Both the position numbers and the translations under genes were made by a program. A stretch of DNA of 15,169 nt from Flammeovirgaceae bacterium UBA4659 (GTDB lineage: Bacteria; Bacteroidota; Bacteroidia; Cytophagales; Cyclobacteriaceae). This document shows positions 1-7,641 of this stretch, one piece after another. The stretch lies in the NCBI GenBank assembly GCA_002405445.1, contig DHLV01000247.1, positions 3,633-18,801 of the forward strand, read 5' to 3'. A model generated the notes under the pieces. That model ran no database searches. It was given only the letters and a program-made list of their open reading frames with translations, and was not told where the DNA came from. Position 1 is the first letter of the stretch. Every line of letters starts with the position of its first letter.

Positions 1-968
1 CGCAACGTGATGAGGAGGGAAATTGGCGGAAGGCATTCAACGCAGGGAAAAGTATCAATACAGCTTTCGATGAGATTGCACCCTTTATACATTCAAATGG
101 TTTAAATCTCTATTATGCTTCAAATGGATTACCCGGTTTTGGTGGGTACGACATCTATGTTGCCGAAAAGCAGAATCAGCAGTGGCGAGAACCTAAAAAT
201 TTGGGCCATCCACTCAACGATTTTAGTGACCAGTATTCTTTTGTAGTAAATGCCAGAGGCGATCTTGCTTACTACTCTAAGGAGGAAGGTAAAAATCAAA
301 GCAAAGTCTATTCTGCTTTGATCCCCGAAGAGTGGCGAGTGAGCAGGCGTAGCAACATTGTGAGAGGTACTGTGGTAGACGCCACAACGAAAAAGCCGCT
401 GAAGGCAAAAATTGAATTGCACGACTTAAGAATCGACACGCTATTATCTGTTTTTAGTTCCGATTCGATTGTGGGCAGTTATTTGTTCGTACTTCCTGCC
501 CAATCAGAGTATGCTGTTTACGCAAATAGTCAAGGGTATTTGTTTACTAGCCTTCACTTCAATTCGGATTCCACTAGGGCAGAGCAGCTGATTGATCTAC
601 AGTTACAGCCACTTCAAAGGAATGCTGAAATTGTTTTGAAGAATATTTTTTTCGATTTCAACAAGTTTGAAGTGAGCGAGAAATCAAAAGTGGAGTTGAA
701 AGAGGTAGCAGATTTTTTACGGGCAAATCCACAACTAAGAGTTGAAATAGGAGGGCATACCGACAATGTTGGCAGCCCAGACTATAATCTAAAGCTGTCG
801 GAGAAAAGGGCAGAGGCGGTAAGGGCAGAATTAGTGGCCAGAGGTATCGAACCAATACGAATGAAAGCGGTTGGATATGGGTCAAAAGAACCTGCCGTGG
901 AGAACAGTTCTGACGCTAATCGCGCACTCAATCGCAGAATTTTGTTTAAGATTTTATCGAAAAATTAA
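1..968 (+). CDS. PD40 propeller - CRD - OmpA domain protein, 5' truncated (PorE-like architecture)
   Basis: The frame is open from base 3, so the gene begins upstream of the window; the TTG at 201 is only an internal leucine codon. Three parts are visible. Bases 1 to about 330 encode the end of a PD40/WD40-like propeller, with blade motifs such as LYYASNG followed by GGYDIYVAE. Bases about 350-600 encode a carboxypeptidase-regulatory-like fold starting VRGTVVDATTKKPLKAKI. Bases about 618-960 encode an OmpA C-terminal peptidoglycan-binding domain (IFFDFNK, GGHTDNVGS, LSEKRAEAV, NRRILF), with the expected ligand-binding Asp (762-764) and Arg (807-809) present. It probably sits in the periplasm or outer membrane and grips the cell wall. 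This domain order is that of the T9SS protein PorE, which also has N-terminal TPRs that would lie outside the window. The architecture is common in Bacteroidetes, so PorE identity is not established. Confidence 0.9.
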   Translation, partial: QRDEEGNWRKAFNAGKSINTAFDEIAPFIHSNGLNLYYASNGLPGFGGYDIYVAEKQNQQWREPKNLGHPLNDFSDQYSFVVNARGDLAYYSKEEGKNQSKVYSALIPEEWRVSRRSNIVRGTVVDATTKKPLKAKIELHDLRIDTLLSVFSSDSIVGSYLFVLPAQSEYAVYANSQGYLFTSLHFNSDSTRAEQLIDLQLQPLQRNAEIVLKNIFFDFNKFEVSEKSKVELKEVADFLRANPQLRVEIGGHTDNVGSPDYNLKLSEKRAEAVRAELVARGIEPIRMKAVGYGSKEPAVENSSDANRALNRRILFKILSKN

Positions 969-983
969 ACAAATATTCTCGCA

Positions 984-1008
984 AACGATTGAAAATTAAT
1001 TAATCGTT
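984..1008. terminator. Weak inverted repeat, possible terminator or operator
   Basis: AACGATT (984-990) and AATCGTT (1002-1008) form a 7-bp inverted repeat around an 11-nt AT loop, and a T-run follows at 1013-1019. It lies 15 bp after the stop codon of the OmpA-domain gene, so it could end that transcript. The stem is short and AT-rich. It also sits directly upstream of the -33 element for the susC-type gene, so a protein-binding site is equally possible. Confidence 0.3.
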
Positions 1009-1016
1009 ATCCTTTT

Positions 1017-1048
1017 TTTGCTAGTAATACTTCTAATTCCTACATTTC
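1017..1048 (+). promoter_or_regulatory. Bacteroidetes-type promoter of the SusCD operon
   Basis: TTTG (1017-1020), a 20-bp spacer and TACATTTC (1041-1048) match the Bacteroidetes primary-sigma consensus TTTG-(19-20)-TAnnTTTG with one mismatch in the -7 box. Transcription should begin near 1054-1056 and give an AT-rich leader of about 27 nt without a Shine-Dalgarno sequence. It is the only good match in the 113-bp gap. Confidence 0.6.
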
Positions 1049-1081
1049 TGCCCCTATTTATAAAACTCTAAACTTTAAATT

Positions 1082-4000
1082 ATGAGAGAAAATCTACTGA
1101 AACAGGTTTTTGCTCTGTTTTTGTCGGTATCAGCGCTAGTCGCTTTTGCACAAGAACGGACAATTACTGGTAGAGTAACTGCCGCTGAAGATGGCAGTGC
1201 TGTGCCAGGTGCTAACGTGCAGGTTAAAGGCACAACAAACGGAACAGTTACTGATGTGAATGGTAACTTCACATTAGAAGTGCCTTCTGGGGCAACATTG
1301 ATTGTGAGTTTCGTGGGTTTGAAAACTACAGAAGTCGAAGTTGGAAACAGTTCGACTGTAAACGTGAGTTTGCTGCCAGACGATGCGCAATTGAATGAAG
1401 TTGTCATAGTTGGTTACGGAAGCATTAAAAAATCCGAATTGTCTGGAGCTGTTGGCTCCGTAAAAGGTGAGGCGCTTCAGAATTTGCCCATACCTAGTTT
1501 GGATCGTGCTATCCAGGGTCGAATTGCAGGTGTGCAAGTAAATGCGAACAACGGTATTCCCGGAGGTAACACCCAAGTACGTATCCGTGGCGTTGGTTCA
1601 GTGAGTGGTGGTAACGAGCCGCTTTACATTGTTGATGGTGTTCAAATTACAGCTGGTGATCGTTCAAGGCGCATCATCTCTTCTAACCCGTTGAATGGTA
1701 TCAACTCAAATGATATTGAATCTATCGAGGTGTTGAAAGATGCAGCGGCTGCCTCAATTTACGGAGCGCAAGCAGCAAATGGCGTAATCATCATCACTAC
1801 AAAGAAAGGAAAGCAAGGAAAAGGGAAATTTGATGTCAATTATTACTATGGTCAAACCGACATCATTAAGAATCAGCCTTTGTTGAATAGTGAGCAGTGG
1901 ATTAATTTGTATGAAGAAGGGCAGCGCAATTTCTATAAATCCTTTGATGTTTTTGGAGAGGGATTTGCTTCTAATCTTGCGAGGTCATTTACTCAGGTTA
2001 ATTATGGAAATGCCGCTGCTGCTGCTACCTACGATTGGCAGAACTTAGTTTCACGTAGAGGCGACATTCAGAATATTGATATTTCTGCATCTGGTGGTAA
2101 TGACAAAAACAGATACTTCATCTCCGGTTCATTTAATAAGCAGAATGCACAGTTTATTGCTACTGACTTTACTCGGGCATCAGCGCGATTGAATTTTGAT
2201 AACACATTGACTTCAAAATTGACTGCCGAAACCCGTATTAACTTGAGCACCGTAACTCAAAATACGCAAGGCGTTGGTGGATTTAACACTAACAACGCTT
2301 TAGTAGGAGCAATAGGGCGTTTGCCAATGGCAAACCCATTTTTGTCGAATGGTGCTGTTAACCCGAACTTGACTTACGCCATTGGCCCATTGGGTAACTT
2401 GTCTAACCCATTGTGGTTGGCTCAAGTGAACCCACAGCGTGGTGTAACCAACCAAGTGCTGGGTAACTTTGCGTTGAACTACGCAATTAACAAAGACCTC
2501 TTGTTTAGATCGTCCTATTCAATTGAATATTCAGTTATTGATGAGAACGCCTTTTTCGACCCTCGTTCACCAGGAGGTGCTGGGGTGCTCGGTAGCGTTC
2601 AATTCTTGAATACGAGAGTGATCAACTGGCAAACTGACCAGACTTTGACTTATACAAAGACGTTCAACAATCGGCATAGCATCTCGGCCGTGGCAGGGTT
2701 CTCATTCAGAAATCAGCGTACAGATGGCTTTAATGCAACTGGTGTTGCTCCTGCCTCTGTGTTCTTGAATAACACTTTGGTTGGAACCACCGCTAATGCT
2801 GTGACGTCAGTTTTCGGCCAATTTAAGATCACTGGATTATTTGCTCGTGTGAACTATACACTTGACGACAAGTACATCTTCTCAGCTACGGTTCGCAGAG
2901 ACGGATCTTCGAGATTTGGTTTTGGCAATACTTTTGGTGTTTTCCCTGCTGTTTCAGCTGCATGGAATATCAACAAGGAGAACTTCTTGAAAGATGTTTC
3001 TTTTGTTAATGACTTGAAAGTCCGCGCAAGTTATGGTATTACCGGTAACCAAGATCTTGCATTTGGTTTAGGTGCTGCTGACTTCCCGATTACCCTTTAT
3101 GGTGCTGCTGTGGGCTTTGGCTATGGTGGTGCTGGTGGCGTTGGTCCTACCAACTTGGGTAACCCTCAATTACGCTGGGAAGAAAACCGCACCCTCAATT
3201 TTGGTATTGATTTTTCGGTGTTAAACAATAGAGTTGCTGTAACTGCCGATTACTTTGTAAGAACAACCGAGAACTTGTTGTTGCCTCAAATCCTGCCGTC
3301 TACCAGTGGTTTTGGATCTATTGTTGAAAACGTAGGTGCACTTGAGAACAGCGGTTTAGAATTGGGAATTACAACTACCAACGTAAATGGGCAGTTTAAG
3401 TGGATAACTGACTTTAACATTACGTTCATTAAGAACAAGGTGACGAGGCTCATTAACCCCGGAGAGGATTTGCCTAACAACGGGTTGTGGTTGGGCCGTC
3501 CGCTGGGCCAAGTGTTTGTTGCAAGGTATGCAGGTGTAAATCCGGCTGATGGACGTGCAATGTGGTACAACCAGGCTGGAAACATCACTTACGATCCCCA
3601 AGCAAACGACCGTATCTTTTTGCCACGTGGTTCTGGCTCTGCATTGTTACCCGTACAGTATGGTGGTGTGACCAATACGTTTACCTACAAGGGTATTGAA
3701 CTTGTGGCGTTCTTCCAATGGAATGTAGGCCAGTTGGCGCTCAGCAACTTCAAAGCAAACAGTTCAATGGATTTTCGCTTCGATACTAACCAAGACCAAG
3801 ACATGTTGAGAAGATGGCAGAAACCGGGAGATATCACAGATGTACCAAGAATCGTTCCAGGTGCACAAGAGGTTGGATCTGCAAACTCCTTGTTTGGAGG
3901 TTCGATATCGGGGCATGACAGATTTTGGGAAGATGCTTCTTACATCCGCTTGAAGCAGGTTACTTTAGCTTATAATTTGCCGCAAAGCGTTATCAAGCGA

Positions 4001-4159
4001 TTGAAATTGAACTCTGTTCGCATTTATGCACAGGGTATCAACTTGTGGACTTCCACACAGTTTACGGGTCTAGATCCGGAATTTGCAGCAAACACCAGCA
4101 ACATTGGCGTTTTGCCTCCTAGTAAGAGTATCATTGGTGGTATTCAATTCGGTTTCTAA
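1082..4159 (+). CDS. SusC/RagA family TonB-linked outer membrane transporter
   Basis: This 1025-residue protein is the outer-membrane channel of a SusCD uptake complex. It imports a ligand captured by the SusD lid using energy passed on by TonB. A signal peptide covers about residues 1-23 (cleavage after AFA, before QERT). A carboxypeptidase-regulatory-like domain spans about 26-100 (ITGRVTAAEDGSAVPGANV). The usual LNEVVIVGYG segment follows at 104-113, then a plug domain at about 118-242 with the SusC-type motifs LYIVDGV, IESIEVLKDAAAASIYG and ANGVIIITTKKG. The rest is a 22-strand-type barrel ending in an aromatic C-terminus (GGIQFGF), as expected for BAM insertion. The length is normal for the family and the frame is intact. 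The susD-type gene starts 5 bp after the stop. The sequence alone does not show the substrate; carbohydrate and peptide transporters of this family look alike at this level. Confidence 0.96.
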   Translation: MRENLLKQVFALFLSVSALVAFAQERTITGRVTAAEDGSAVPGANVQVKGTTNGTVTDVNGNFTLEVPSGATLIVSFVGLKTTEVEVGNSSTVNVSLLPDDAQLNEVVIVGYGSIKKSELSGAVGSVKGEALQNLPIPSLDRAIQGRIAGVQVNANNGIPGGNTQVRIRGVGSVSGGNEPLYIVDGVQITAGDRSRRIISSNPLNGINSNDIESIEVLKDAAAASIYGAQAANGVIIITTKKGKQGKGKFDVNYYYGQTDIIKNQPLLNSEQWINLYEEGQRNFYKSFDVFGEGFASNLARSFTQVNYGNAAAAATYDWQNLVSRRGDIQNIDISASGGNDKNRYFISGSFNKQNAQFIATDFTRASARLNFDNTLTSKLTAETRINLSTVTQNTQGVGGFNTNNALVGAIGRLPMANPFLSNGAVNPNLTYAIGPLGNLSNPLWLAQVNPQRGVTNQVLGNFALNYAINKDLLFRSSYSIEYSVIDENAFFDPRSPGGAGVLGSVQFLNTRVINWQTDQTLTYTKTFNNRHSISAVAGFSFRNQRTDGFNATGVAPASVFLNNTLVGTTANAVTSVFGQFKITGLFARVNYTLDDKYIFSATVRRDGSSRFGFGNTFGVFPAVSAAWNINKENFLKDVSFVNDLKVRASYGITGNQDLAFGLGAADFPITLYGAAVGFGYGGAGGVGPTNLGNPQLRWEENRTLNFGIDFSVLNNRVAVTADYFVRTTENLLLPQILPSTSGFGSIVENVGALENSGLELGITTTNVNGQFKWITDFNITFIKNKVTRLINPGEDLPNNGLWLGRPLGQVFVARYAGVNPADGRAMWYNQAGNITYDPQANDRIFLPRGSGSALLPVQYGGVTNTFTYKGIELVAFFQWNVGQLALSNFKANSSMDFRFDTNQDQDMLRRWQKPGDITDVPRIVPGAQEVGSANSLFGGSISGHDRFWEDASYIRLKQVTLAYNLPQSVIKRLKLNSVRIYAQGINLWTSTQFTGLDPEFAANTSNIGVLPPSKSIIGGIQFGF

Positions 4160-4164
4160 TTAGA

Positions 4165-5679
4165 ATGAAAATGAAAAATAAATTTATAGCTCTCGCATTA
4201 GCCGTAGGTTTGACAACTGTTAGTTGTACAGACATTTTGGATACCAAGCCGCAGGCAGCATTAACACAAGACCAAGTGTTAAAAGACGTAGCCACAACAC
4301 AATCTATTTTGAACGGTGCCTTCGCGTCCTTGCGTAATGGTGGCTACTATGGCCGCGATATGATCTTACTGCCCGAATTGCTCGCAGACAATTGTAAATT
4401 GGTTAACCCTGGCGATCGCAGTGGCAGGGGTTTAAACCAGTCAATTAATCTAAGTGGCTCTCATCTCTCCATCTTTTTTGCATATCAAGGTTTAAATGCT
4501 GCAAACTTGGTGATCGATGCAATTGACAATAACCGAATTGTAGTAACGTCACAGGCAGATGCGATCACCCTAAATCGGTTAGAGGCACAAGCCTTGTTTA
4601 TACGCGCGTTGGTACATTTTGATATGGTACGTACCTATTCTTATAACCCAAATTATATCTTGAACGGATGGGATAAGGGCGTGCCGATTGTATCAAAGCC
4701 GGTGCAGTCTAAAGCCGAGATCACATTGCCCGCGAGGCCGTCCATTCTGGCAGTATACCAACAAGTAGAGGCTGACTTGTTGAATGCAATAAGTCTCTTT
4801 ACATTGACGGGTACACCAAACCCCGCATCTAGGTTTGTGCCAAATCGCGCAGCTGCCCAAGCGCTATTAGCGAGGGTATATTTGTACTGGGCGGGCCCTA
4901 CTTACCCAGATAAGTATCAGTTGGCTGTGAACATGGCAACCGAAGCGATCAATTCAGGAGCTGCTACGTTAAGTACTTCAGCCAACTTGGTGAACAACTG
5001 GGTGAATGCCTCAGCAACCGCGCCCAATCCAGAATCTTATTTTGAGGTAAACTTTGCCGCTAACCAAGAGAACTTAGGTGGAGATAACTCGTTGCAAGGA
5101 TGGTATACCCGTCAAGTCAATGCCGCTGGTGCTCGCGTAACGGGATGGGGCGATGTGATTGCTTCAGATGCGTTACTAGCGCAGTTTGCGCCAGCAGACC
5201 TCCGCGGAACTGCAGGCACAGGATTGTTGAATATTGCAAGACGAGATTTTGAACCCGCGAGTTCAAGGGAAACACGCAAGTACAACGCTCCTTCAGGCGC
5301 GCAGTTCGGACTCAAAAATGTACCAGTATTGAGAATCGCTGAAATGTATCTTATCCGGGCCGAGGCAAACTCTTACTTGAATAATGATGCCGCTGCTCTT
5401 GCAGATCTTAACTTGGTGCGTTTCGGTGCTGCCGGTAGAACTGGTTTGCCAGCCTTGGTTGGTGTGACGGGCGCTGCTTTGCGCGATGAAATTTATGCAG
5501 AGCGTAGAAGAGAATTAGCGTTTGAAGGGCACCGCTGGTTTGACTTCACACGCAGAGGTTTGGATGTATTGAAGCCAGATGGGACTATTATTGCAAAGAC
5601 AGATTATAGAATTCTTGCCAATATTCCTTTAGCTGAGGTACAAGCAAACAAAAACCTTGAACAAAATCCTGGCTATTAA
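4165..5679 (+). CDS. RagB/SusD family surface lipoprotein
   Basis: This 504-residue SusD-type lipoprotein is the ligand-binding lid of the preceding SusC channel, exposed on the cell surface. The signal peptide ends in a lipobox with the lipidated cysteine at residue 21 (LTTVSC), followed by the typical family start TDILDTKPQAAL. The alpha-helical TPR-like core is recognisable (ALLARVYLYWAGPTY; LRIAEMYLIRAEA). The C-terminal family signature is ERRRELAFEGHRWFDFTRRG at about 446-465, and the protein ends near NPGY as most SusD proteins do. ATG 4165 is chosen because it lies 5 bp after the upstream stop; ATG 4171 is an alternative that shortens the N-region by two residues. Length is normal. 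It is cotranscribed with the SusC gene and should form a complex with it. Confidence 0.96.
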   Translation: MKMKNKFIALALAVGLTTVSCTDILDTKPQAALTQDQVLKDVATTQSILNGAFASLRNGGYYGRDMILLPELLADNCKLVNPGDRSGRGLNQSINLSGSHLSIFFAYQGLNAANLVIDAIDNNRIVVTSQADAITLNRLEAQALFIRALVHFDMVRTYSYNPNYILNGWDKGVPIVSKPVQSKAEITLPARPSILAVYQQVEADLLNAISLFTLTGTPNPASRFVPNRAAAQALLARVYLYWAGPTYPDKYQLAVNMATEAINSGAATLSTSANLVNNWVNASATAPNPESYFEVNFAANQENLGGDNSLQGWYTRQVNAAGARVTGWGDVIASDALLAQFAPADLRGTAGTGLLNIARRDFEPASSRETRKYNAPSGAQFGLKNVPVLRIAEMYLIRAEANSYLNNDAAALADLNLVRFGAAGRTGLPALVGVTGAALRDEIYAERRRELAFEGHRWFDFTRRGLDVLKPDGTIIAKTDYRILANIPLAEVQANKNLEQNPGY

Positions 5680-5685
5680 ATAAAC

Positions 5686-6498
5686 ATGATTAGTAACATG
5701 AAAAAGAAAATATCAAAAAATGCATTGGGTTTGTTCTCAGCTGCATTATTGTCAATATTCCTTTGGTCGTGTGGCGAAAAATTGGATTTGCGCTACAATG
5801 GATCGACTGTTGTTGAGTTCAAGAATCGTTATTTGGAACTCCAATCTCGACTAGGATCAGGTAATTTTGGTTTGTTGTATCCAAATATTACTGAGAACAT
5901 CAACTTGAGTTCAATTGCCGCGCGCCAGCCGTCTGTTACGCGTACGGGTACGATTACGACTAACGCAAACCCTGGTACACAACGTAACGTAGCTGGAACC
6001 GGCACTACGTTCACCACTCAGTTGGCTGTGGGTAGCATTATCCGTGATGCAGCAGGAAATTTTATCGGTGTGGTAGCAACCATTACAAGCAATACAGCAT
6101 TAACGCTGGTAGCGGATGCACGAGTAATCGTTACAGGTTCAGCCTACAGAGCCTCTAACGGACCAGGCATCGCTCGGCTAACTTTTGCCGATAGTGTATT
6201 GGTACAATTGGTGGGCCCACAACGTGCATCAGATTTGAACGTGACCTATGTACAAGATGCGGCACCTGCGGGCACAACCCAAGCGGTAGAAGGGGTTCAT
6301 TTTGATTTTGTACGCAATCCCTCTGGGCAAATAGTTTTTAAAGCAAACAATAGTTCTGCATATATCTATTTGAATGTGTACAACGGAATTTCTGGTGCTG
6401 ATCCTGAAAGGGTAGTGTTGAATTTGACGCTGCAATCTGGAAACGGTATTCAACCGAGCGAAAACTACAAGACATTTACTTATAACATTTTAAAGTAA
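5686..6498 (+). CDS. SusCD-operon lipoprotein, DUF4843/Calx-beta-like, with inserted domain
   Basis: This is a predicted surface lipoprotein of 270 residues with its lipidated cysteine at residue 29 (FLWSC). The C-terminal part (about 162-268) has a beta-sandwich pattern seen in small lipoproteins encoded after SusD (VLVQLVGPQ, then TQAVEGVHFDF, then regular strands such as SAYIYLNVYNG); DUF4843 or a Calx-beta-like fold is my best guess from memory. A stretch at about 84-156 does not fit that fold. It carries VAGTGTTFTTQLAVGSIIRD and LTLVADARV, a pattern I associate with small beta modules of phage fibres and surface proteins. The gene starts 6 bp after SusD; ATG 5698, giving the more basic MKKKISKN start, is an equally plausible initiation site. 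Its role is probably accessory ligand binding beside SusCD, by inference from position only. Confidence 0.85.
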   Translation: MISNMKKKISKNALGLFSAALLSIFLWSCGEKLDLRYNGSTVVEFKNRYLELQSRLGSGNFGLLYPNITENINLSSIAARQPSVTRTGTITTNANPGTQRNVAGTGTTFTTQLAVGSIIRDAAGNFIGVVATITSNTALTLVADARVIVTGSAYRASNGPGIARLTFADSVLVQLVGPQRASDLNVTYVQDAAPAGTTQAVEGVHFDFVRNPSGQIVFKANNSSAYIYLNVYNGISGADPERVVLNLTLQSGNGIQPSENYKTFTYNILK

Positions 6499-6502
6499 TA
6501 TC

Positions 6503-7564
6503 ATGAAACATGTTTATATATTTCTCTTTGCTATAGCTTTGGTTTCTTGCGAGCGAGAGAACTTGACGAATGAAAAAGTAAAAATTCTTGATGGAATCAA
6601 GAAGGATGCCGAACTATCTAAACTTAGTGCCGCCATCGACCGAGCAGGCTTAAGGAGCGCATTAAGTGGGACTCAATATACTTTTTTTGCGCCTACTGAT
6701 GCTGCTTTTACTGCTGCTGGTATCGATCCTAATGCAGTTGAGCCCACAGTGTTGCTGCGCATATTGCAATATCACATGATTCCGTCAAGAGTAGATTCTT
6801 CAAGGTTCGGGGTAGAGTTTGGAATATTTAATGGACAGACGGCTGGGCCTAACTGGCTTGGTCAGCTTACATTCCAGGGTTTCCAAACGCTTAACTTGGG
6901 ATTAAATGCTAACATCTATTGCACAAATGCTACTCAAGAACTTCCGCCAGTAGGAAGTGGTAACGTGGTTGGACGCGGAGTATTTTTCAATGGAGCAAGT
7001 ATAGTGGGTTTTGATGCGTTTGAAGGCGCAGATGGCGTGGTTCACAAGATCAACGCTGTGTTGTTGCCACCTCCCGGCAATTTGGCAGATGTAGTTGCTG
7101 CCGACCCTGACCTGTCAATTTTCAACAAGTTAATTTTGAAAGCCTCAGGAACTGGCGCGCTTCCTAATTTCGCTACTGGGGTTTTATTGCCGCTGCCGGC
7201 TGATCCGTTAACTGCTGCCAGGACAGGGACATTGACAGTATTGGCGCCAAACAATACAGCAATGAATACGGCTGGTGTTACGGAAGCCTTTATTGATGGA
7301 GCCACACCGGCAGCTTGTTTAGATATAGCTCGTAGGCACGTGGTGAGTTTGAGGACTTTTTCTTCAGATTTCTTTAACAACTCAATTCGTCCTACGCCCA
7401 CCACTACTTATAACACATTGCAAACAGGCAAAACTGTGACATTCAATTCTGATGCGAATGGTGTATTCTTCACGAATGCTTTAACTACCCGCGCATCGGT
7501 TGTGTCTGCTAACATTGTGGCAACAAATGGTGTACTGCACAAACTATCAGCAACTATCAACTAA
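6503..7564 (+). CDS. Lipoprotein with two fasciclin (FAS1) domains
   Basis: This 353-residue predicted lipoprotein has a short signal and a lipobox cysteine at residue 16 (LVSC). It carries two FAS1 repeats. The first, about 25-190, has the H1-type box TFFAPTDAAF (60-69), the YHMIP box (90-94) and the closing DGVVHKINAVLLPP (177-190). The second, about 192-353, has LTVLAPNNTAM (244-254), RRHVV (277-281) and NGVLHKLSATIN at the C-terminus. FAS1 domains mediate binding to proteins or glycans in adhesins and matrix proteins, and they recur in lipoproteins linked to SusCD loci. It begins 4 bp after the previous stop and is the last gene before a strong terminator, so it belongs to the same transcript. 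A surface adhesin or accessory subunit of the uptake complex is likely; no catalytic motif is visible. Confidence 0.92.
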   Translation: MKHVYIFLFAIALVSCERENLTNEKVKILDGIKKDAELSKLSAAIDRAGLRSALSGTQYTFFAPTDAAFTAAGIDPNAVEPTVLLRILQYHMIPSRVDSSRFGVEFGIFNGQTAGPNWLGQLTFQGFQTLNLGLNANIYCTNATQELPPVGSGNVVGRGVFFNGASIVGFDAFEGADGVVHKINAVLLPPPGNLADVVAADPDLSIFNKLILKASGTGALPNFATGVLLPLPADPLTAARTGTLTVLAPNNTAMNTAGVTEAFIDGATPAACLDIARRHVVSLRTFSSDFFNNSIRPTPTTTYNTLQTGKTVTFNSDANGVFFTNALTTRASVVSANIVATNGVLHKLSATIN

Positions 7565-7581
7565 ATATGTGTATATAGAGC

Positions 7582-7620
7582 AAAAGCTGCCAAATTTGAT
7601 TTGGCAGCTTTTTTTATTTT
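7582..7620 (+). terminator. Strong intrinsic terminator of the SusCD operon
   Basis: A perfect 14-bp stem (AAAAGCTGCCAAAT at 7582-7595 with its complement at 7599-7612) closes a 3-nt TTG loop. The arm merges into a T-rich tail reaching 7620 (seven Ts, one A, then four Ts). It lies 17 bp after the FAS1 stop codon. The stem is almost palindromic, but the T-tract is on the plus strand, matching the operon direction. Confidence 0.93.
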
Positions 7621-7641
7621 TATTGATCAACTAACGTGTAT

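Noticed and set aside
201..968. OmpA-domain gene starting at TTG 201
   Set aside because: The same frame is open to the left edge and encodes further propeller sequence, so the gene is truncated by the window, not started at 201.
7591..7603. TAnnTTTG-like boxes within the terminator hairpin
   Set aside because: Both differ from consensus and lack a TTTG at 19-20 bp upstream; they are by-products of the hairpin sequence.
7636..7641. Upstream GTG start of the protease
   Set aside because: It adds only Met-Tyr before the normal MKQRW signal-peptide start and lies closer to the terminator; ATG 7642 is the simpler choice.
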